DNA of 64,000 nt from Planctomicrobium piriforme (GTDB taxonomy: Bacteria > Planctomycetota > Planctomycetia > Planctomycetales > Planctomycetaceae). Shown here one piece after another: positions 8,732 through 18,250 of the stretch (positions within the stretch are counted from its first letter, which is position 1; every line of letters begins with the position of its first letter). Position numbers and translations under genes: made by a program. Where the stretch lies: NCBI GenBank assembly GCA_945860955.1, contig CAMATH010000024.1, positions 1 through 64,000 on the forward strand, in the 5' to 3' direction. The notes under the pieces were generated by a model that saw nothing but the letters and a program-made list of their open reading frames with translations, was not told the DNA's origin and searched no databases.

Positions 8732-9104
8732 CGCGATTCGGGCGAAATGTCGTATTTTTCGCGGTGCCGGGTATGATTCACATCTCCCACTCTCCCCCGC
8801 ACAGCCGAGAATCCCCATTCCCGCCGTCACTCCCTCATCCACCGAAACTTCGGGTCACCGATCGACAGCGCAGGCGAAATCGCCTGGCGATCTCGCCTTC
8901 TGGGTCGCCTGGATCTGTGCCTCGCTGGCGTTCTTTGTCGGTGAAGCGCTCCCGGCTTGGCTGTCGAATCGACCCCTGCCAAACCCTTGGACCTGGCTGG
9001 CCGAGGCGCAGGTCGAATCCCTGGTCTGGCTGGCGATTCTGCTGACTGGGCCCGTCGCATGGAGCCTTCGTTCGCGGCGGCTGCCAGAGGCGGCACGCGC
9101 TGGG
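8732..9104 (+). other. Upstream coding extension of the next glycosyltransferase
   Basis: The frame of the following gene is open from at least 8766 and encodes a membrane segment (LAFWVAWICASLAFFVG near 8892-8942) and a second (LAILLTGPVAW near 9030-9062), so translation surely begins before GTG 9105. No ATG, GTG or TTG occurs in this frame; ATC 8811 and ATT 8817 are the nearest candidates, just after GCCGAGA. TATGAT at 8772-8777 could be a -10 box giving a short leader. I see no separate gene here. Confidence 0.5.
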
Positions 9105-10676
9105 GTGGCCGGCAACTCGCCCCCCGACCGGACTGGCGGGTTCGAACCCGTCACGCGGTGGGAGATCGCCCTTTCGCTGCTGCTGGGATGTGTCGCGACC
9201 GGCGTGAGCGCATTCGCCGGCCAGCAGTTCGGCGACCTGCCTCCCGCGATTCATGATGAATACAGCTACCTGTTTCAGGCCCGGACGTTTCTCGCGGGGC
9301 GGGTCGCGTTCGACAGCCCGCCGCTGCGCGATCTGTTCGATCAGATGCACGTGCTGAATGAAGGGAAGATGGCGAGCCGGTATTTCCCCGCGACCGGAGT
9401 GTGGTTGGCCCCCTTTGTCGCGGCGGGTCACCCGATCTGGGGCTGGTGGCTGGCGCAAGGGGTGTTCACCGTTCTGGTCTACTGGATTGGAAGAGAACTG
9501 GCGGGGCGTCGCGGCGCGTGGCTCGCCGCGCTGCTGACCACGGTCTGCCCGGGGCTGGTGCTGTTTTCAAACATGCTGCTGGCCCACCATCCGACACTGC
9601 TGGGATTGGGGTTGTTCCTGCTGGGATTCCTGCGAATGCGGCGATGGAATTGCCGGCGCTGGGCGTTTCTCGCCGGCTCGGGACTGGCCTTCGCCGCCCT
9701 TGCCCGACCGATGACCGCGGCGGCGGTCGGGTTCCCCTGGGGACTCTATTTGCTCTCTCAGGCGATCGGAAACCGCACCGAACTCCGGCGCTGGCCGGCA
9801 CTGGTAGCGCCGTTACTGATTGGCGCGGGGGCGATGCTGCTCTACGACGTCAAAATCACGGGCCACGCCACCGACACTCCGTACGGGATGTACACCCGGG
9901 TGTACACACCGCGCCACGGTTTTGGATTCAACAACGCCGTGCGTGGCGAACGGCAACTCGGTCCCCGCGTCATCGAAAACTACGACCGCTGGGCCGACAA
10001 TCTGACGGGTGATCTGGCACTGCGCAACGCGAAGTACCGCCTGCTCGCCAGCGCCATGATGACGGTCGGGATCCTGCCGCTGGTGTTTGGAGCCGTGTTA
10101 GGCCTGGTGTTTTGGAGACATCTCCCGGTCGGGGCGAAACTCTGCCTGGCTTCGATTGTTGCGCTGCACATCGCCCATATTCCCTACTGGTTCGACGGGA
10201 TTCTGCACTTCCATTATGTGTTCGAGTCGCTCCCATTGTGGCTGGTATTCCTCGCGACGGCGGGACGATGCGTGGTCGGGGCGTGGAACGACGCGGGGCG
10301 AGCCTGGATTCCGCGATGGTGCGCTGGGGCGCTACTCGTTTGCCTGGCGCTCAATTACACGACAGAACAGGGGTTGTGGTCGGCGCCGTATCGAGCGGGG
10401 GCGGGGCAGATGCTGTTCGCCCGTAAAAAGCAGGGCGAATTTCGCGACAATGTGGCTCGCGAGGTCACCGTACGGCCGGCACTGGTGCTGGTCGATCCCG
10501 ATCCGTCCGATCGCCATATCGATTTTGTCGTCAATGACCCGCCGTTGACGGGAGAGATTCTGATCGGTCGATATCGCCCGGGTCGCTATTCGCTGCCCGA
10601 GATTCAGTCTGCCTGGCCCGACCGCGCGATCTATGTCTATCACGTTCGATCGGGGGGAATCCGCCGCTGGGAGTGA
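9105..10676 (+). CDS. Integral membrane glycosyltransferase (GT39/ArnT-like, PMT superfamily)
   Basis: At least 523 aa with about ten TM helices. The first extracytoplasmic loop carries IHDEYSYLFQAR, the acidic DE motif found in the catalytic loop of GT-C enzymes such as ArnT and protein mannosyltransferases. A soluble C-terminal part of about 100 residues follows (VLVDPDPSDR). The listed GTG is only the first conventional start; conserved-looking TM sequence extends upstream (see the preceding entry). It follows the GT87-like gene in the same direction, so the two probably act in the same glycan or glycolipid pathway; substrates cannot be deduced. Confidence 0.8.
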   Translation: MAGNSPPDRTGGFEPVTRWEIALSLLLGCVATGVSAFAGQQFGDLPPAIHDEYSYLFQARTFLAGRVAFDSPPLRDLFDQMHVLNEGKMASRYFPATGVWLAPFVAAGHPIWGWWLAQGVFTVLVYWIGRELAGRRGAWLAALLTTVCPGLVLFSNMLLAHHPTLLGLGLFLLGFLRMRRWNCRRWAFLAGSGLAFAALARPMTAAAVGFPWGLYLLSQAIGNRTELRRWPALVAPLLIGAGAMLLYDVKITGHATDTPYGMYTRVYTPRHGFGFNNAVRGERQLGPRVIENYDRWADNLTGDLALRNAKYRLLASAMMTVGILPLVFGAVLGLVFWRHLPVGAKLCLASIVALHIAHIPYWFDGILHFHYVFESLPLWLVFLATAGRCVVGAWNDAGRAWIPRWCAGALLVCLALNYTTEQGLWSAPYRAGAGQMLFARKKQGEFRDNVAREVTVRPALVLVDPDPSDRHIDFVVNDPPLTGEILIGRYRPGRYSLPEIQSAWPDRAIYVYHVRSGGIRRWE

Positions 10677-10681
10677 CCGGT

Positions 10682-11812
10682 TCAGTCGTAATTCGGTGTC
10701 GCCAGCTCGGCCCCGCCGGCGCGTAACAGTCCCATGGTTTCCTCGGGCAGTTCAAGGGTCTCGGAACCGACCATTTGTTCCGCGGCGCGCACGGTCTCCT
10801 TGCGGTACACGGTCCCCTGATCGCGCTGCGTGAACCCCAGGCTGGCGAACAGTGCTTTGGCACCGGTGTTCAATCCCGGGATCACAACTTCCACGTCGGT
10901 GACACCGTCCTCACGCAATCGACGCAGCACTTCGCACAGCAGCACCTTCGCGTACCCGCGCCGGCGAACCGACTCGGCGACAAACAAATCGGTGATCCCC
11001 ACGGTCCGTTTCCCGCGACAGACCGAATGCAATTCCATTCCCCAGCAGGTGACCAGAGCGGCGATTCCTCCACCTGTGCTCGGGGCGAAGGTGAAGGTCA
11101 ACGATTCGAACCGCCCGTGGCGAACCAGCCACCACCAGGTCGCCCGGGGCGGGCGGTCGAGAACACCGAATTTCATTTGCTTTTTCATGGCGATCCCGCG
11201 GGGATCGAACGGCGTCTTGCCAGTCTGCAGTTCGCGGGCCAGAATCGAGTAGCTTTCGGTCGGGTTGTAGTTCAGCTTCGCGAAGAACGGAGCGGCGTGC
11301 GTATCACTTTCAAGAAAACCAGCACAGTCGGCTCCGCCATACAGCCCCAGATAGAACGGATTCCGCTCAAGGGACTCTCCCGCAACAATTGCCCCCGCCC
11401 CTTCACGTCGTAGGTATTCTTCCGCCAATTCCACAAGGCGTCGGCCGATTCCTTGCTGGCGATAGCCGGGATGAACTCCGATCGCGCACAGGATCCCGAC
11501 TTCTTTCGAAATCGCCGCCCCGTCGGTATTGGGGCCGAAACCCGCGTGACAGAATCCCACCAGTTTTTTTCCATCCCACGCTTCGATCAACCCCCGGCGA
11601 TCGAAGTACGGCTCGGCGAGGACGAGCATATCGTACGCGTCGCGCGAGAATTCCGACGCGGCACCCGTACCGAATTGGACTCGATTCCACAATTCGGTCA
11701 GCGCGGGAACGTCGGGGTTGCGGAAATGCCGATAGTCGATCAAGGAACGGGGGCCTTTGGCGGCAGGCGCAGAACGGGAATCGGGACGAAAACGAACTAC
11801 AACGGTCACCAA
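10682..11812 (-). CDS. Protein with two GNAT acetyltransferase domains
   Basis: A 376-aa cytoplasmic protein with two tandem GNAT folds. The N-terminal one (about residues 28-190) has the acetyl-CoA loop HPGYRQQGIGRRLVE. The C-terminal one (about 230-350) has VAESVRRRGYAKVLL. Both pyrophosphate-binding loops match Q/RxxGxG/A. The only plausible ATG (11812) lies inside the 3' end of the upstream small gene (7-nt overlap), so the pair is co-translated. The acetylated substrate is unknown. The converging membrane glycosyltransferase gene ends 5 nt away. Confidence 0.85.
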   Translation of the reverse strand: MVTVVVRFRPDSRSAPAAKGPRSLIDYRHFRNPDVPALTELWNRVQFGTGAASEFSRDAYDMLVLAEPYFDRRGLIEAWDGKKLVGFCHAGFGPNTDGAAISKEVGILCAIGVHPGYRQQGIGRRLVELAEEYLRREGAGAIVAGESLERNPFYLGLYGGADCAGFLESDTHAAPFFAKLNYNPTESYSILARELQTGKTPFDPRGIAMKKQMKFGVLDRPPRATWWWLVRHGRFESLTFTFAPSTGGGIAALVTCWGMELHSVCRGKRTVGITDLFVAESVRRRGYAKVLLCEVLRRLREDGVTDVEVVIPGLNTGAKALFASLGFTQRDQGTVYRKETVRAAEQMVGSETLELPEETMGLLRAGGAELATPNYD

Positions 11813-12129
11813 CCGCGCGACATATTGGTCTCGATCGCCCGCTGCGCTTCGTGGAGGTCGGAGCCGGTATCGAGCATGTACAGGCGAATCGCGTGCAGCT
11901 TGTCTCCCTTAGCGCGCGAGAGGCACTCGCGAGCGACGTCGCACGGCGGGGCGGTATCCTGCAGGCCGAGCAACCGCTTCGAAACGACCCACAAGTCGCG
12001 TGGGCGCTTGGTCACCCGCAGCACGTCTTCTTCGGGATAGTGCTGCTTCGCGAAGGCTTCGGCCTCCTCGTGACTCCCCGCCCAGCCGATCATGATGTGG
12101 GCGTTGGTCTCGATTTCATACAGGGGCAT
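11806..12129 (-). CDS. Conserved-looking small protein of unknown function
   Basis: A 107-aa soluble protein starting MPLYEIETNAHIMIGWAGS, with acidic and basic helices (SHEEAEAFAKQHYPEED) and a DLHEAQRAIE tail. I chose ATG 12129 because the protein-like sequence begins there; an in-frame ATG at 12174 would add 15 unconserved residues, and the open frame further up (to 12384) is low-complexity and non-coding in character. It is the first gene of a two-gene unit with the tandem GNAT protein, which it overlaps by 7 nt. I do not recognise the family. Confidence 0.6.
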   Translation of the reverse strand: MPLYEIETNAHIMIGWAGSHEEAEAFAKQHYPEEDVLRVTKRPRDLWVVSKRLLGLQDTAPPCDVARECLSRAKGDKLHAIRLYMLDTGSDLHEAQRAIETNMSRGW

Positions 12130-12483
12130 GTTCGGCGTCTCGCTGCTGAAGATCTGAGTGGTGTGCGCAGTCATCGTAAACAGTTTTTCCGACTGCGGAA
12201 AGTCCGCATTGTCGGCATTCTCGATTCCACCCGCCTTTCGGGGTGGCGGATCCCCGGGGGAAACCGTTAAGCTGCTCCGGTCCATGGATCGGGTCGCGGA
12301 ATGCAGGCCCCCTCCCCGCGCTGGGTAGGGATCTCTACAATCCTCCGCTCCCGGCGTCGCCAGACCCGTGGTGAAGCTCGCCACACGGCAATCGGTCAGC
12401 CGATGGATTCCACCGACCTGAAGTAGGTTCGAGCGTCTTTCGGGACGCCCGGATTGTCAAATTCCACCGTTCACAGACAATTT
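12130..12483. other. Intergenic region between divergent genes
   Basis: This 354-nt gap separates the small minus-strand gene from aceE and must hold both promoters. A hairpin CCACCC/GGGTGG lies at 12227-12246. TACAAT at 12336-12341 resembles a plus-strand -10 box for aceE, but no good -35 stands 16-18 nt upstream. I see no gene and no known riboswitch here. Confidence 0.4.
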
Positions 12484-15165
12484 ATGGCTGCCAACACCCT
12501 CACGAGCGTTTTGTCCGAAGGAGACGTCGCGGAAGTCGCGGAATGGATCGACTCACTGGTCGACGTTCTGCATCGGGAAGGGCCCGACCGCGTTCGCCAG
12601 CTTCTCGTGCTGCTGCAGGAAGAGGCGTATCGCCGCGGGGTGATGCTTCCCTTCACCGCGAACACGCCCTACATCAACACGATCTCACGTGACAAACAGC
12701 CGCGGTTTCCCGGAAATCGGGAAATCGAACGGCGGATCAAGAGCATCGTCCGCTGGAACGCGATGGCGATGGTAGTCCGCGCCAATCGCGAACATTCAGG
12801 ACTCGGTGGACATATCTCGACGTTCGCGTCGGCGGCGACGCTGTACGAAATCGGCTTTAACCATTTCTACCACGCCCCCTCGGCGGAGCGCCCGGGAGAC
12901 ATGGTGTACTTCCAGGGGCACGCGTCCCCTGGAATCTACGCCCGGGCCTTTGTCGAAGGGCGACTTACCGAACAGGATCTCGAGAATTTTCGCCAGGAAC
13001 TCGCCCCGACCGGCGGTCTTTCTTCCTATCCGCACCCTTGGCTGCTCCCGGGTTTCTGGCAGTTCCCGACCGTTTCGATGGGCCTGGGGCCGATCATGTC
13101 GATTTACCACGCCCGGTTCCTGCGCTATCTGCACAACCGGGGCATCGTCGACACCTCGGCGATCAAGGTCTGGTGTTACGTCGGTGACGGTGAAGTCGAT
13201 GAGCCGGAGACCCTGGGGGCCATCAACCTCGCCACGCGTGAGAAGCTCGACAACCTGATTTTCGTCATCAACTGCAACCTGCAACGGCTCGATGGGCCGG
13301 TGCGGGGCAATGGCAAGATTATCCAGGAACTCGAAGCGGGTTTCCGCGGGTCGGGCTGGAATGTCCTCAAGGTGATCTGGGGTTCCGACTGGGATCCGCT
13401 GCTCGCTTCCGACGCCAACGGCTTGCTGATGCACCGCATGGGCGAAGTGGTCGACGGCCAGTTCCAGAAGTACACGGTCGAAGATGGCGCGTACATTCGC
13501 CAGCATTTCTTCGGGAAGCATCCCGAACTGCTCGACTTGGTCGCACACCTGTCCGACGAGCAGATTCACAGGCTCAAACGCGGCGGGCACGATCCCGAAA
13601 AGGTTTACGCGGCGTACAAGGCGGCGACCGAACATGTGGGTGCCCCCAGTGTGATCCTGGCACATACCATCAAGGGGTATGGACTGGGTGAGGCGGGTGA
13701 AGGGAAGAACATCTCGCACCAGCAGAAGACGATTAACGAAGACGAATTGCGGGAATTCCGCTCGCGGTTCGGCATCCCGATTTCTGATGAAGAGGTCGCT
13801 CAGGCTCCGTTCTATCGCCCCGCCTCCGACAGTGCCGAGATGGAGTACCTGCTGGAACGCCGCAAGGCGCTCGGTGGCAGCCTGCCCCAGCGGAACACCC
13901 AGGCCCCCAAGCTCGATATTCCCCCGCTGGAATTTTTCAAGGAACTGCTGGGGGGAAGTGGCGATCGGGAGTTCTCGACCACCGGCGCGTTCGGCCGGGC
14001 GCTGATGGCGCTGCTTAAGAACAAGTCGATCGGCAAGAACATCGTTCCGATCATTCCCGACGAAGCCCGAACCTTCGGGATGGAAGGGTTCTTTTCGCAG
14101 TTTGGCATTTACGCCAGCACCGGACAACTCTACGAACCGGTCGACGCGGGCCAGTTGTCGTACTACCGCGAAGCGAAGGACGGCCAGATCCTCGAAGAGG
14201 GAATCAATGAGGCGGGCGCGATGTCGTCGTTCGTCGCCGCCGGCACGGCCCACGCCAACCTGGGCGTCAGCATGGTGCCGTTCTACATCTACTACTCGAT
14301 GTTCGGCTTCCAGCGGGTGGGTGACTTCATCTGGCTGGCCGCCGACTCGCGCTGCAAGGGGTTCCTGCTGGGGGCCACCGCGGGACGTACCACGCTCAAC
14401 GGCGAAGGCTTGCAGCACGAGGATGGTCACAGCCATCTGATGGCGGCGACTGTCCCGAATCTGGTCGCGTACGACCCCGCATTCGCGTATGAAGTCGCGG
14501 TGATCATTCAGGACGGCCTGCGACGGATGTATGTCGAGGACGAATCGGTCTTCTATTACATCACGCTCTACAATGAACCGTACCCGATGCCCGCGATGCC
14601 GGCGGGCGCGAATGCTGGCATTCTGAAGGGAATGTACCCATTGCAGTCGGTCGAGGCCCCCGGATCGAAGCTGCGGGTGCAGCTCCTGGGAAGTGGTCCG
14701 ATTTTGCGTCAGACGCTGCTGGCCCAGGAACGCCTGGCCCAGGAATTCCAGATCGCCAGCGATGTGTGGAGCGTCACCAGTTACAAGGAACTCCGTCGGG
14801 AAGCGATGGAGATCGAACGCTGGAACCTGCTGCATCCCACCGAAAAGCCGCGACAGTCGTACGTGGAACAGCAGTTCGCGGGACGCAAGGGGCCGTTCAT
14901 CGCCGCCAGCGATTACATGCACCTCATTCCCGAACAGATCGCGAAGTGGATTCCCGAACGCCTGGTGACGCTGGGAACCGATGGTTTCGGTCGCAGCGAC
15001 ACCCGCGAGGCGTTGCGTCGGCACTTTGAGGTCGACGCGGCGCATATCGCGTTCGCGGCGATCAGCGAACTGCACCGCCGGGGTGCCGTCGACGCACCGT
15101 TCGTTCAGAGGGCCATTCAGTCGCTCGGGATCGATCCCGAAAAGATCAACCCCGTGAGCGCCTGA
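12484..15165 (+). CDS. aceE: Pyruvate dehydrogenase E1 component, homodimeric type
   Basis: An 893-aa thiamine-diphosphate enzyme that decarboxylates pyruvate and acetylates the lipoyl arm of E2. Length and features match the homodimeric AceE type rather than the alpha/beta type: REHSGLGGHISTFASAATLYE near the N-terminus, the ThDP/Mg site around YVGDGEVDEPET followed by INCNLQRLDGPVRGN, and the Tkt-like second domain (GLQHEDGHSH). ATG 12484 is preferred over TTG 12454. It opens a three-gene set with aceF and lpd in the same direction, together giving the whole complex that feeds acetyl-CoA to the TCA cycle. Confidence 0.97.
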   Translation: MAANTLTSVLSEGDVAEVAEWIDSLVDVLHREGPDRVRQLLVLLQEEAYRRGVMLPFTANTPYINTISRDKQPRFPGNREIERRIKSIVRWNAMAMVVRANREHSGLGGHISTFASAATLYEIGFNHFYHAPSAERPGDMVYFQGHASPGIYARAFVEGRLTEQDLENFRQELAPTGGLSSYPHPWLLPGFWQFPTVSMGLGPIMSIYHARFLRYLHNRGIVDTSAIKVWCYVGDGEVDEPETLGAINLATREKLDNLIFVINCNLQRLDGPVRGNGKIIQELEAGFRGSGWNVLKVIWGSDWDPLLASDANGLLMHRMGEVVDGQFQKYTVEDGAYIRQHFFGKHPELLDLVAHLSDEQIHRLKRGGHDPEKVYAAYKAATEHVGAPSVILAHTIKGYGLGEAGEGKNISHQQKTINEDELREFRSRFGIPISDEEVAQAPFYRPASDSAEMEYLLERRKALGGSLPQRNTQAPKLDIPPLEFFKELLGGSGDREFSTTGAFGRALMALLKNKSIGKNIVPIIPDEARTFGMEGFFSQFGIYASTGQLYEPVDAGQLSYYREAKDGQILEEGINEAGAMSSFVAAGTAHANLGVSMVPFYIYYSMFGFQRVGDFIWLAADSRCKGFLLGATAGRTTLNGEGLQHEDGHSHLMAATVPNLVAYDPAFAYEVAVIIQDGLRRMYVEDESVFYYITLYNEPYPMPAMPAGANAGILKGMYPLQSVEAPGSKLRVQLLGSGPILRQTLLAQERLAQEFQIASDVWSVTSYKELRREAMEIERWNLLHPTEKPRQSYVEQQFAGRKGPFIAASDYMHLIPEQIAKWIPERLVTLGTDGFGRSDTREALRRHFEVDAAHIAFAAISELHRRGAVDAPFVQRAIQSLGIDPEKINPVSA

Positions 15166-15250
15166 CAGAAGCGAGGCGCGTCTCGAAAGCCGGCCCGTCG
15201 TCGTCCGTCACCAACAATGTGGCGGCGACGAACGGTCGGGACCAAGTCCA

Positions 15251-15305
15251 TCGTTTCGAAATTCGACGATTCGAGTTTCGAATTTCATTCGTCGTTCGAA
15301 TTTCG
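15251..15305. repeat. AT-rich imperfect inverted repeat upstream of aceF
   Basis: Within the 163-nt aceE-aceF gap, TTCGAA occurs three times and the stretch reads as an imperfect dyad (CGAAATTCGA at one end, TCGTTCGAATTTCG at the other). It is clearly richer in A/T than its surroundings. It could form an RNA hairpin that sets the relative amounts of E1 and E2, or be leftover repeat sequence; nothing more can be read from it. Confidence 0.35.
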
Positions 15306-15328
15306 TCCAGCGAGTTTCTCCACACGCC

Positions 15329-16666
15329 ATGTCATTTCAATTCAAACTCCCTTCGGTTGGTGAAAACGTCGAACAAGCCGACGTGGGCAATCTGCGCGTC
15401 GCCGTCGGAGACGTGATTGAAGCCCAGCAGGTCGTGATGGAGATTGAGACCGACAAAGCGGTCTTCGAACTCCCCTGTCCGCAGCCCGGACGGATCACGG
15501 AAATCCACGTGAAACCGGGGATGAATGTCGCGGTGGGCACGCCGTTGCTGACCCTCGAATCGGTCGGTGCCCCCGCCCCCGCGCCAACCAAAGCGCCTCC
15601 GGTCGCGCCTGTGGCGGCTCCTCCCGTCGCCGCGAAGCCTCCTGCGGCCACGGTCCCCGCACCGGCGGCCGACATCGTCCCCGCCCCGCTGGCACCAGCC
15701 GTCGCCCCCGCTCCGACTGCGGTCACCGGTGCGGAAGGATCGCAAACCCCCCCCGCGCCGGCCGCCCCCGCCACCCGCCGACTCGCGCGGGAGCTCGGTG
15801 TCGACCTGTTCAAGGTGAAAGGGTCTGGGCCGGGAGGTCGCATCAATCAGGACGATGTCCAGGCGTTTGTCCGGTCGATACTCAAGCAGACCCCGGCGGC
15901 TCCCCAGTCGGCGGGGAATCCGGTGGTCGCTCCCCCACTGCCGGATTTCTCGCAGTTCGGTCCCATCGAACGGCTGCCCCTCAACAAGATCATGCGGACG
16001 GCGGCCGCGAATCTGAATCTCGCCTGGTCGGTCATTCCCCACGTCACCCAGCACGAACTTGCGGATGTCACCGATCTCGAAGCGGCCCGCAAACGGTATT
16101 CGCAGTCGCATTCTGGTAAAGACGGCGGTCCCAAAATCACAATGACCGTCCTGGCGATGAAGGCGATCGTCACCGCGCTCAAGTCCTTTCCCCGCTTCAA
16201 TTCCAGCTATGATCCCTCCACCGGAGAGATCGTGCTGAAACGCTATTTCCACGTGGGCGTGGCGGTCGACACCGAGAACGGACTGATGGTCCCTGTCATC
16301 CGGAACGTCGATACAAAGAGCGTGTTGCAATTGGCGGCGGAGATCGGCGACCTTGCCCATCGCGCCCGCGAGCGCAAACTCACCCTCGCCGACATGCAGG
16401 GGGGGACATTCACCATCACCAATCTCGGTGGCATTGGTGGAACGTATTTCACCCCGATCGTGAACTACCCCGAAGTTGCCATTCTGGGGATGTCGCGAAC
16501 GAGCCAGCAGTCGGTGATCATTGAGGGCAAACCGGAAGTCCGGCTGATGCTGCCGCTGTCTCTCTCCTACGACCACCGCGTGATCAATGGGGCCGACGCC
16601 GCCCGGTTCATCGTCAAGCTCTCGGGGCTGCTGTCCGATCCCTTCCAGTTGCTGAGTGAAGTGTGA
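15329..16666 (+). CDS. aceF: Dihydrolipoyl acetyltransferase, E2 of pyruvate dehydrogenase
   Basis: A 445-aa E2 core protein with one lipoyl domain (residues about 1-78, lipoyl lysine in ETDKAVFELP), a long Ala/Pro-rich swinging linker (about 80-145), a peripheral subunit-binding domain (ATRRLARELGVD, GPGGRINQDDV) and the catalytic domain (about 210-445). The active-site motif is DHRVINGADAARF, with Asn where many E2 enzymes have Asp (HRVxDG); this substitution is known in functional pseudomonad-type E2p. A single lipoyl domain is fewer than the three of E. coli. It lies between aceE and lpd. Confidence 0.96.
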   Translation: MSFQFKLPSVGENVEQADVGNLRVAVGDVIEAQQVVMEIETDKAVFELPCPQPGRITEIHVKPGMNVAVGTPLLTLESVGAPAPAPTKAPPVAPVAAPPVAAKPPAATVPAPAADIVPAPLAPAVAPAPTAVTGAEGSQTPPAPAAPATRRLARELGVDLFKVKGSGPGGRINQDDVQAFVRSILKQTPAAPQSAGNPVVAPPLPDFSQFGPIERLPLNKIMRTAAANLNLAWSVIPHVTQHELADVTDLEAARKRYSQSHSGKDGGPKITMTVLAMKAIVTALKSFPRFNSSYDPSTGEIVLKRYFHVGVAVDTENGLMVPVIRNVDTKSVLQLAAEIGDLAHRARERKLTLADMQGGTFTITNLGGIGGTYFTPIVNYPEVAILGMSRTSQQSVIIEGKPEVRLMLPLSLSYDHRVINGADAARFIVKLSGLLSDPFQLLSEV

Positions 16667-16780
16667 TCCGGGATCCCGCAGGCGGCGGCTCGCGGTGCGA
16701 GATTCCAGTGTGATGCCGGAATTCAGCCGATAAATCGGCACCAAAAACTCGTTCTTCGTTCTTTCTCACGACTCCAACCC

Positions 16781-18199
16781 ATGTCCAACTTAGAAACCGA
16801 AGTCGTCGTTATTGGAGCCGGCCCGGGCGGGTATCCCGCCGCGTTCGCCTGTGCCGATCATGGCAAGCAGGTGACGCTGATCGACCAGAGCGCCCAGATG
16901 GGGGGCGTCTGTCTGCACCGGGGCTGCATTCCGTCGAAGGCGCTGCTGCACCTGTCGAAGCTGATTCAAGAGGCCAAAGACGCAGCGCACGCAGGCGTCA
17001 CGTTTGGCCCGCCACGGATTGATATCGACCAGGTCCGGAAGTTCAAGAACGACGTCATCGCCAAACTGGTCGGTGGCATCGGGCAATTGCAGCAGGGGCG
17101 CGGCGTCAAGTTTGTCCAGGCTCGCGCGCGGTTCAACGGGCCGACGTCGTTGACTCTCGATTATCCCGATGGCAGCACTGGGAGTCTGAAGTTCAAGCAC
17201 GCGATTCTGGCGACCGGCTCCAGTCCGGTCGTCCCCACCGCGTTCAACTTGGGCGACCCCCGCGTGATGGACTCCACGGGCGCGCTCGAACTTGTCGACA
17301 TTCCGGGCCGACTGCTCGTTGTCGGTGGCGGTTATATCGGACTGGAAATGGGTTCGGTTTATGCCGGCCTCGGTTCGAAAGTCGTCGTGGTCGAAATGCT
17401 GACCGGACTGCTGCCGGGCGCGGATCGCGATCTGGTCCGACCGCTGCAACGCCGGCTGGAAGGGTTGTTTGAATCCATTCGCCTCGAAACGAAGGTCGCG
17501 GGACTGGAAGCGACGCCTGCGGGAATCGTCGCCCGGCTGACCGGTCCCGATGGTACGACCGTCGCCGAGCCGTTTGATCGCGTCTTGATTTCGATCGGTC
17601 GACGGCCCAACAGCGCCAACCTGGGATTGGAAACGACCCGGGCGCAAGTCGACGCCAAGGGGTTCGTCGTGGTCGACGCCAAACGACGGACCGCCGAGCC
17701 AACGATTTACGCGATTGGCGACGTGGCGGGGGAACCGATGCTGGCGCATAAAGCGACCCGCGAGGCTAAAGTCGTCGCGGAAGTGTTGGCGGGAGAGCCG
17801 GCGGCGTTCGACGCGGTTGCCATCCCGGCGGTCGTCTTCACCGATCCCGAACTCGCGTGGTGCGGAATCACCGAAGCACAGGCGAAAGCCGAGAATCGCG
17901 AAGTGAAGGTCGTTCGCTTCCCGTGGGCCGCCTCGGGCAGGGCGCAGTCCCTGGGGCGAACTGAAGGGTTGACCAAATTGATCTGCGACGCGAAGACCGA
18001 CCGCATTCTGGGGGTTGGAATTGTCGGGGCGGGAGCGGGGGAGTTGATCTCGGAAGGGGTGATCGCGGTCGAAACCGCCGCCGTCGCGCGGGAACTCGCC
18101 GACAGCATCCACCCGCATCCGACCCTTTCCGAAACGCTGATGGAAGCCGCCGAGGCGATCATCGGACAGGCGACCCACATGTATCGCCCCAAACGCTGA
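16781..18199 (+). CDS. lpd: Dihydrolipoamide dehydrogenase (E3)
   Basis: A 472-aa FAD flavoprotein that reoxidises the dihydrolipoyl arm of E2 and passes electrons to NAD+. The FAD dinucleotide motif [13 protein letters not shown] is at the N-terminus, the redox disulfide is in [10 protein letters not shown], the NAD-binding motif is [12 protein letters not shown] near residue 175, and the C-terminal catalytic His-Pro is in [10 protein letters not shown]. It is third in the aceE-aceF-lpd set and so likely dedicated to pyruvate dehydrogenase, though E3 can be shared with other 2-oxoacid complexes. Confidence 0.97.
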   Translation: MSNLETEVVVIGAGPGGYPAAFACADHGKQVTLIDQSAQMGGVCLHRGCIPSKALLHLSKLIQEAKDAAHAGVTFGPPRIDIDQVRKFKNDVIAKLVGGIGQLQQGRGVKFVQARARFNGPTSLTLDYPDGSTGSLKFKHAILATGSSPVVPTAFNLGDPRVMDSTGALELVDIPGRLLVVGGGYIGLEMGSVYAGLGSKVVVVEMLTGLLPGADRDLVRPLQRRLEGLFESIRLETKVAGLEATPAGIVARLTGPDGTTVAEPFDRVLISIGRRPNSANLGLETTRAQVDAKGFVVVDAKRRTAEPTIYAIGDVAGEPMLAHKATREAKVVAEVLAGEPAAFDAVAIPAVVFTDPELAWCGITEAQAKAENREVKVVRFPWAASGRAQSLGRTEGLTKLICDAKTDRILGVGIVGAGAGELISEGVIAVETAAVARELADSIHPHPTLSETLMEAAEAIIGQATHMYRPKR

Positions 18200-18250
18200 G
18201 CCGACACGACTGCGGGCGATTCGATTTCCCCCTCTTGGTTTCCGAGGATC

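Noticed and set aside
9125-9155. GCGGGTTCGAACCCG resembling a tRNA T-arm
   Set aside because: It lies within the glycosyltransferase coding frame and lacks the other tRNA arms.
12796-15075. A 759-codon open frame on the minus strand
   Set aside because: It is the antisense shadow of aceE, with Arg/Gly/Asp-rich composition and no domain; similar long shadows cover sufB, aceF, lpd and the response regulator.
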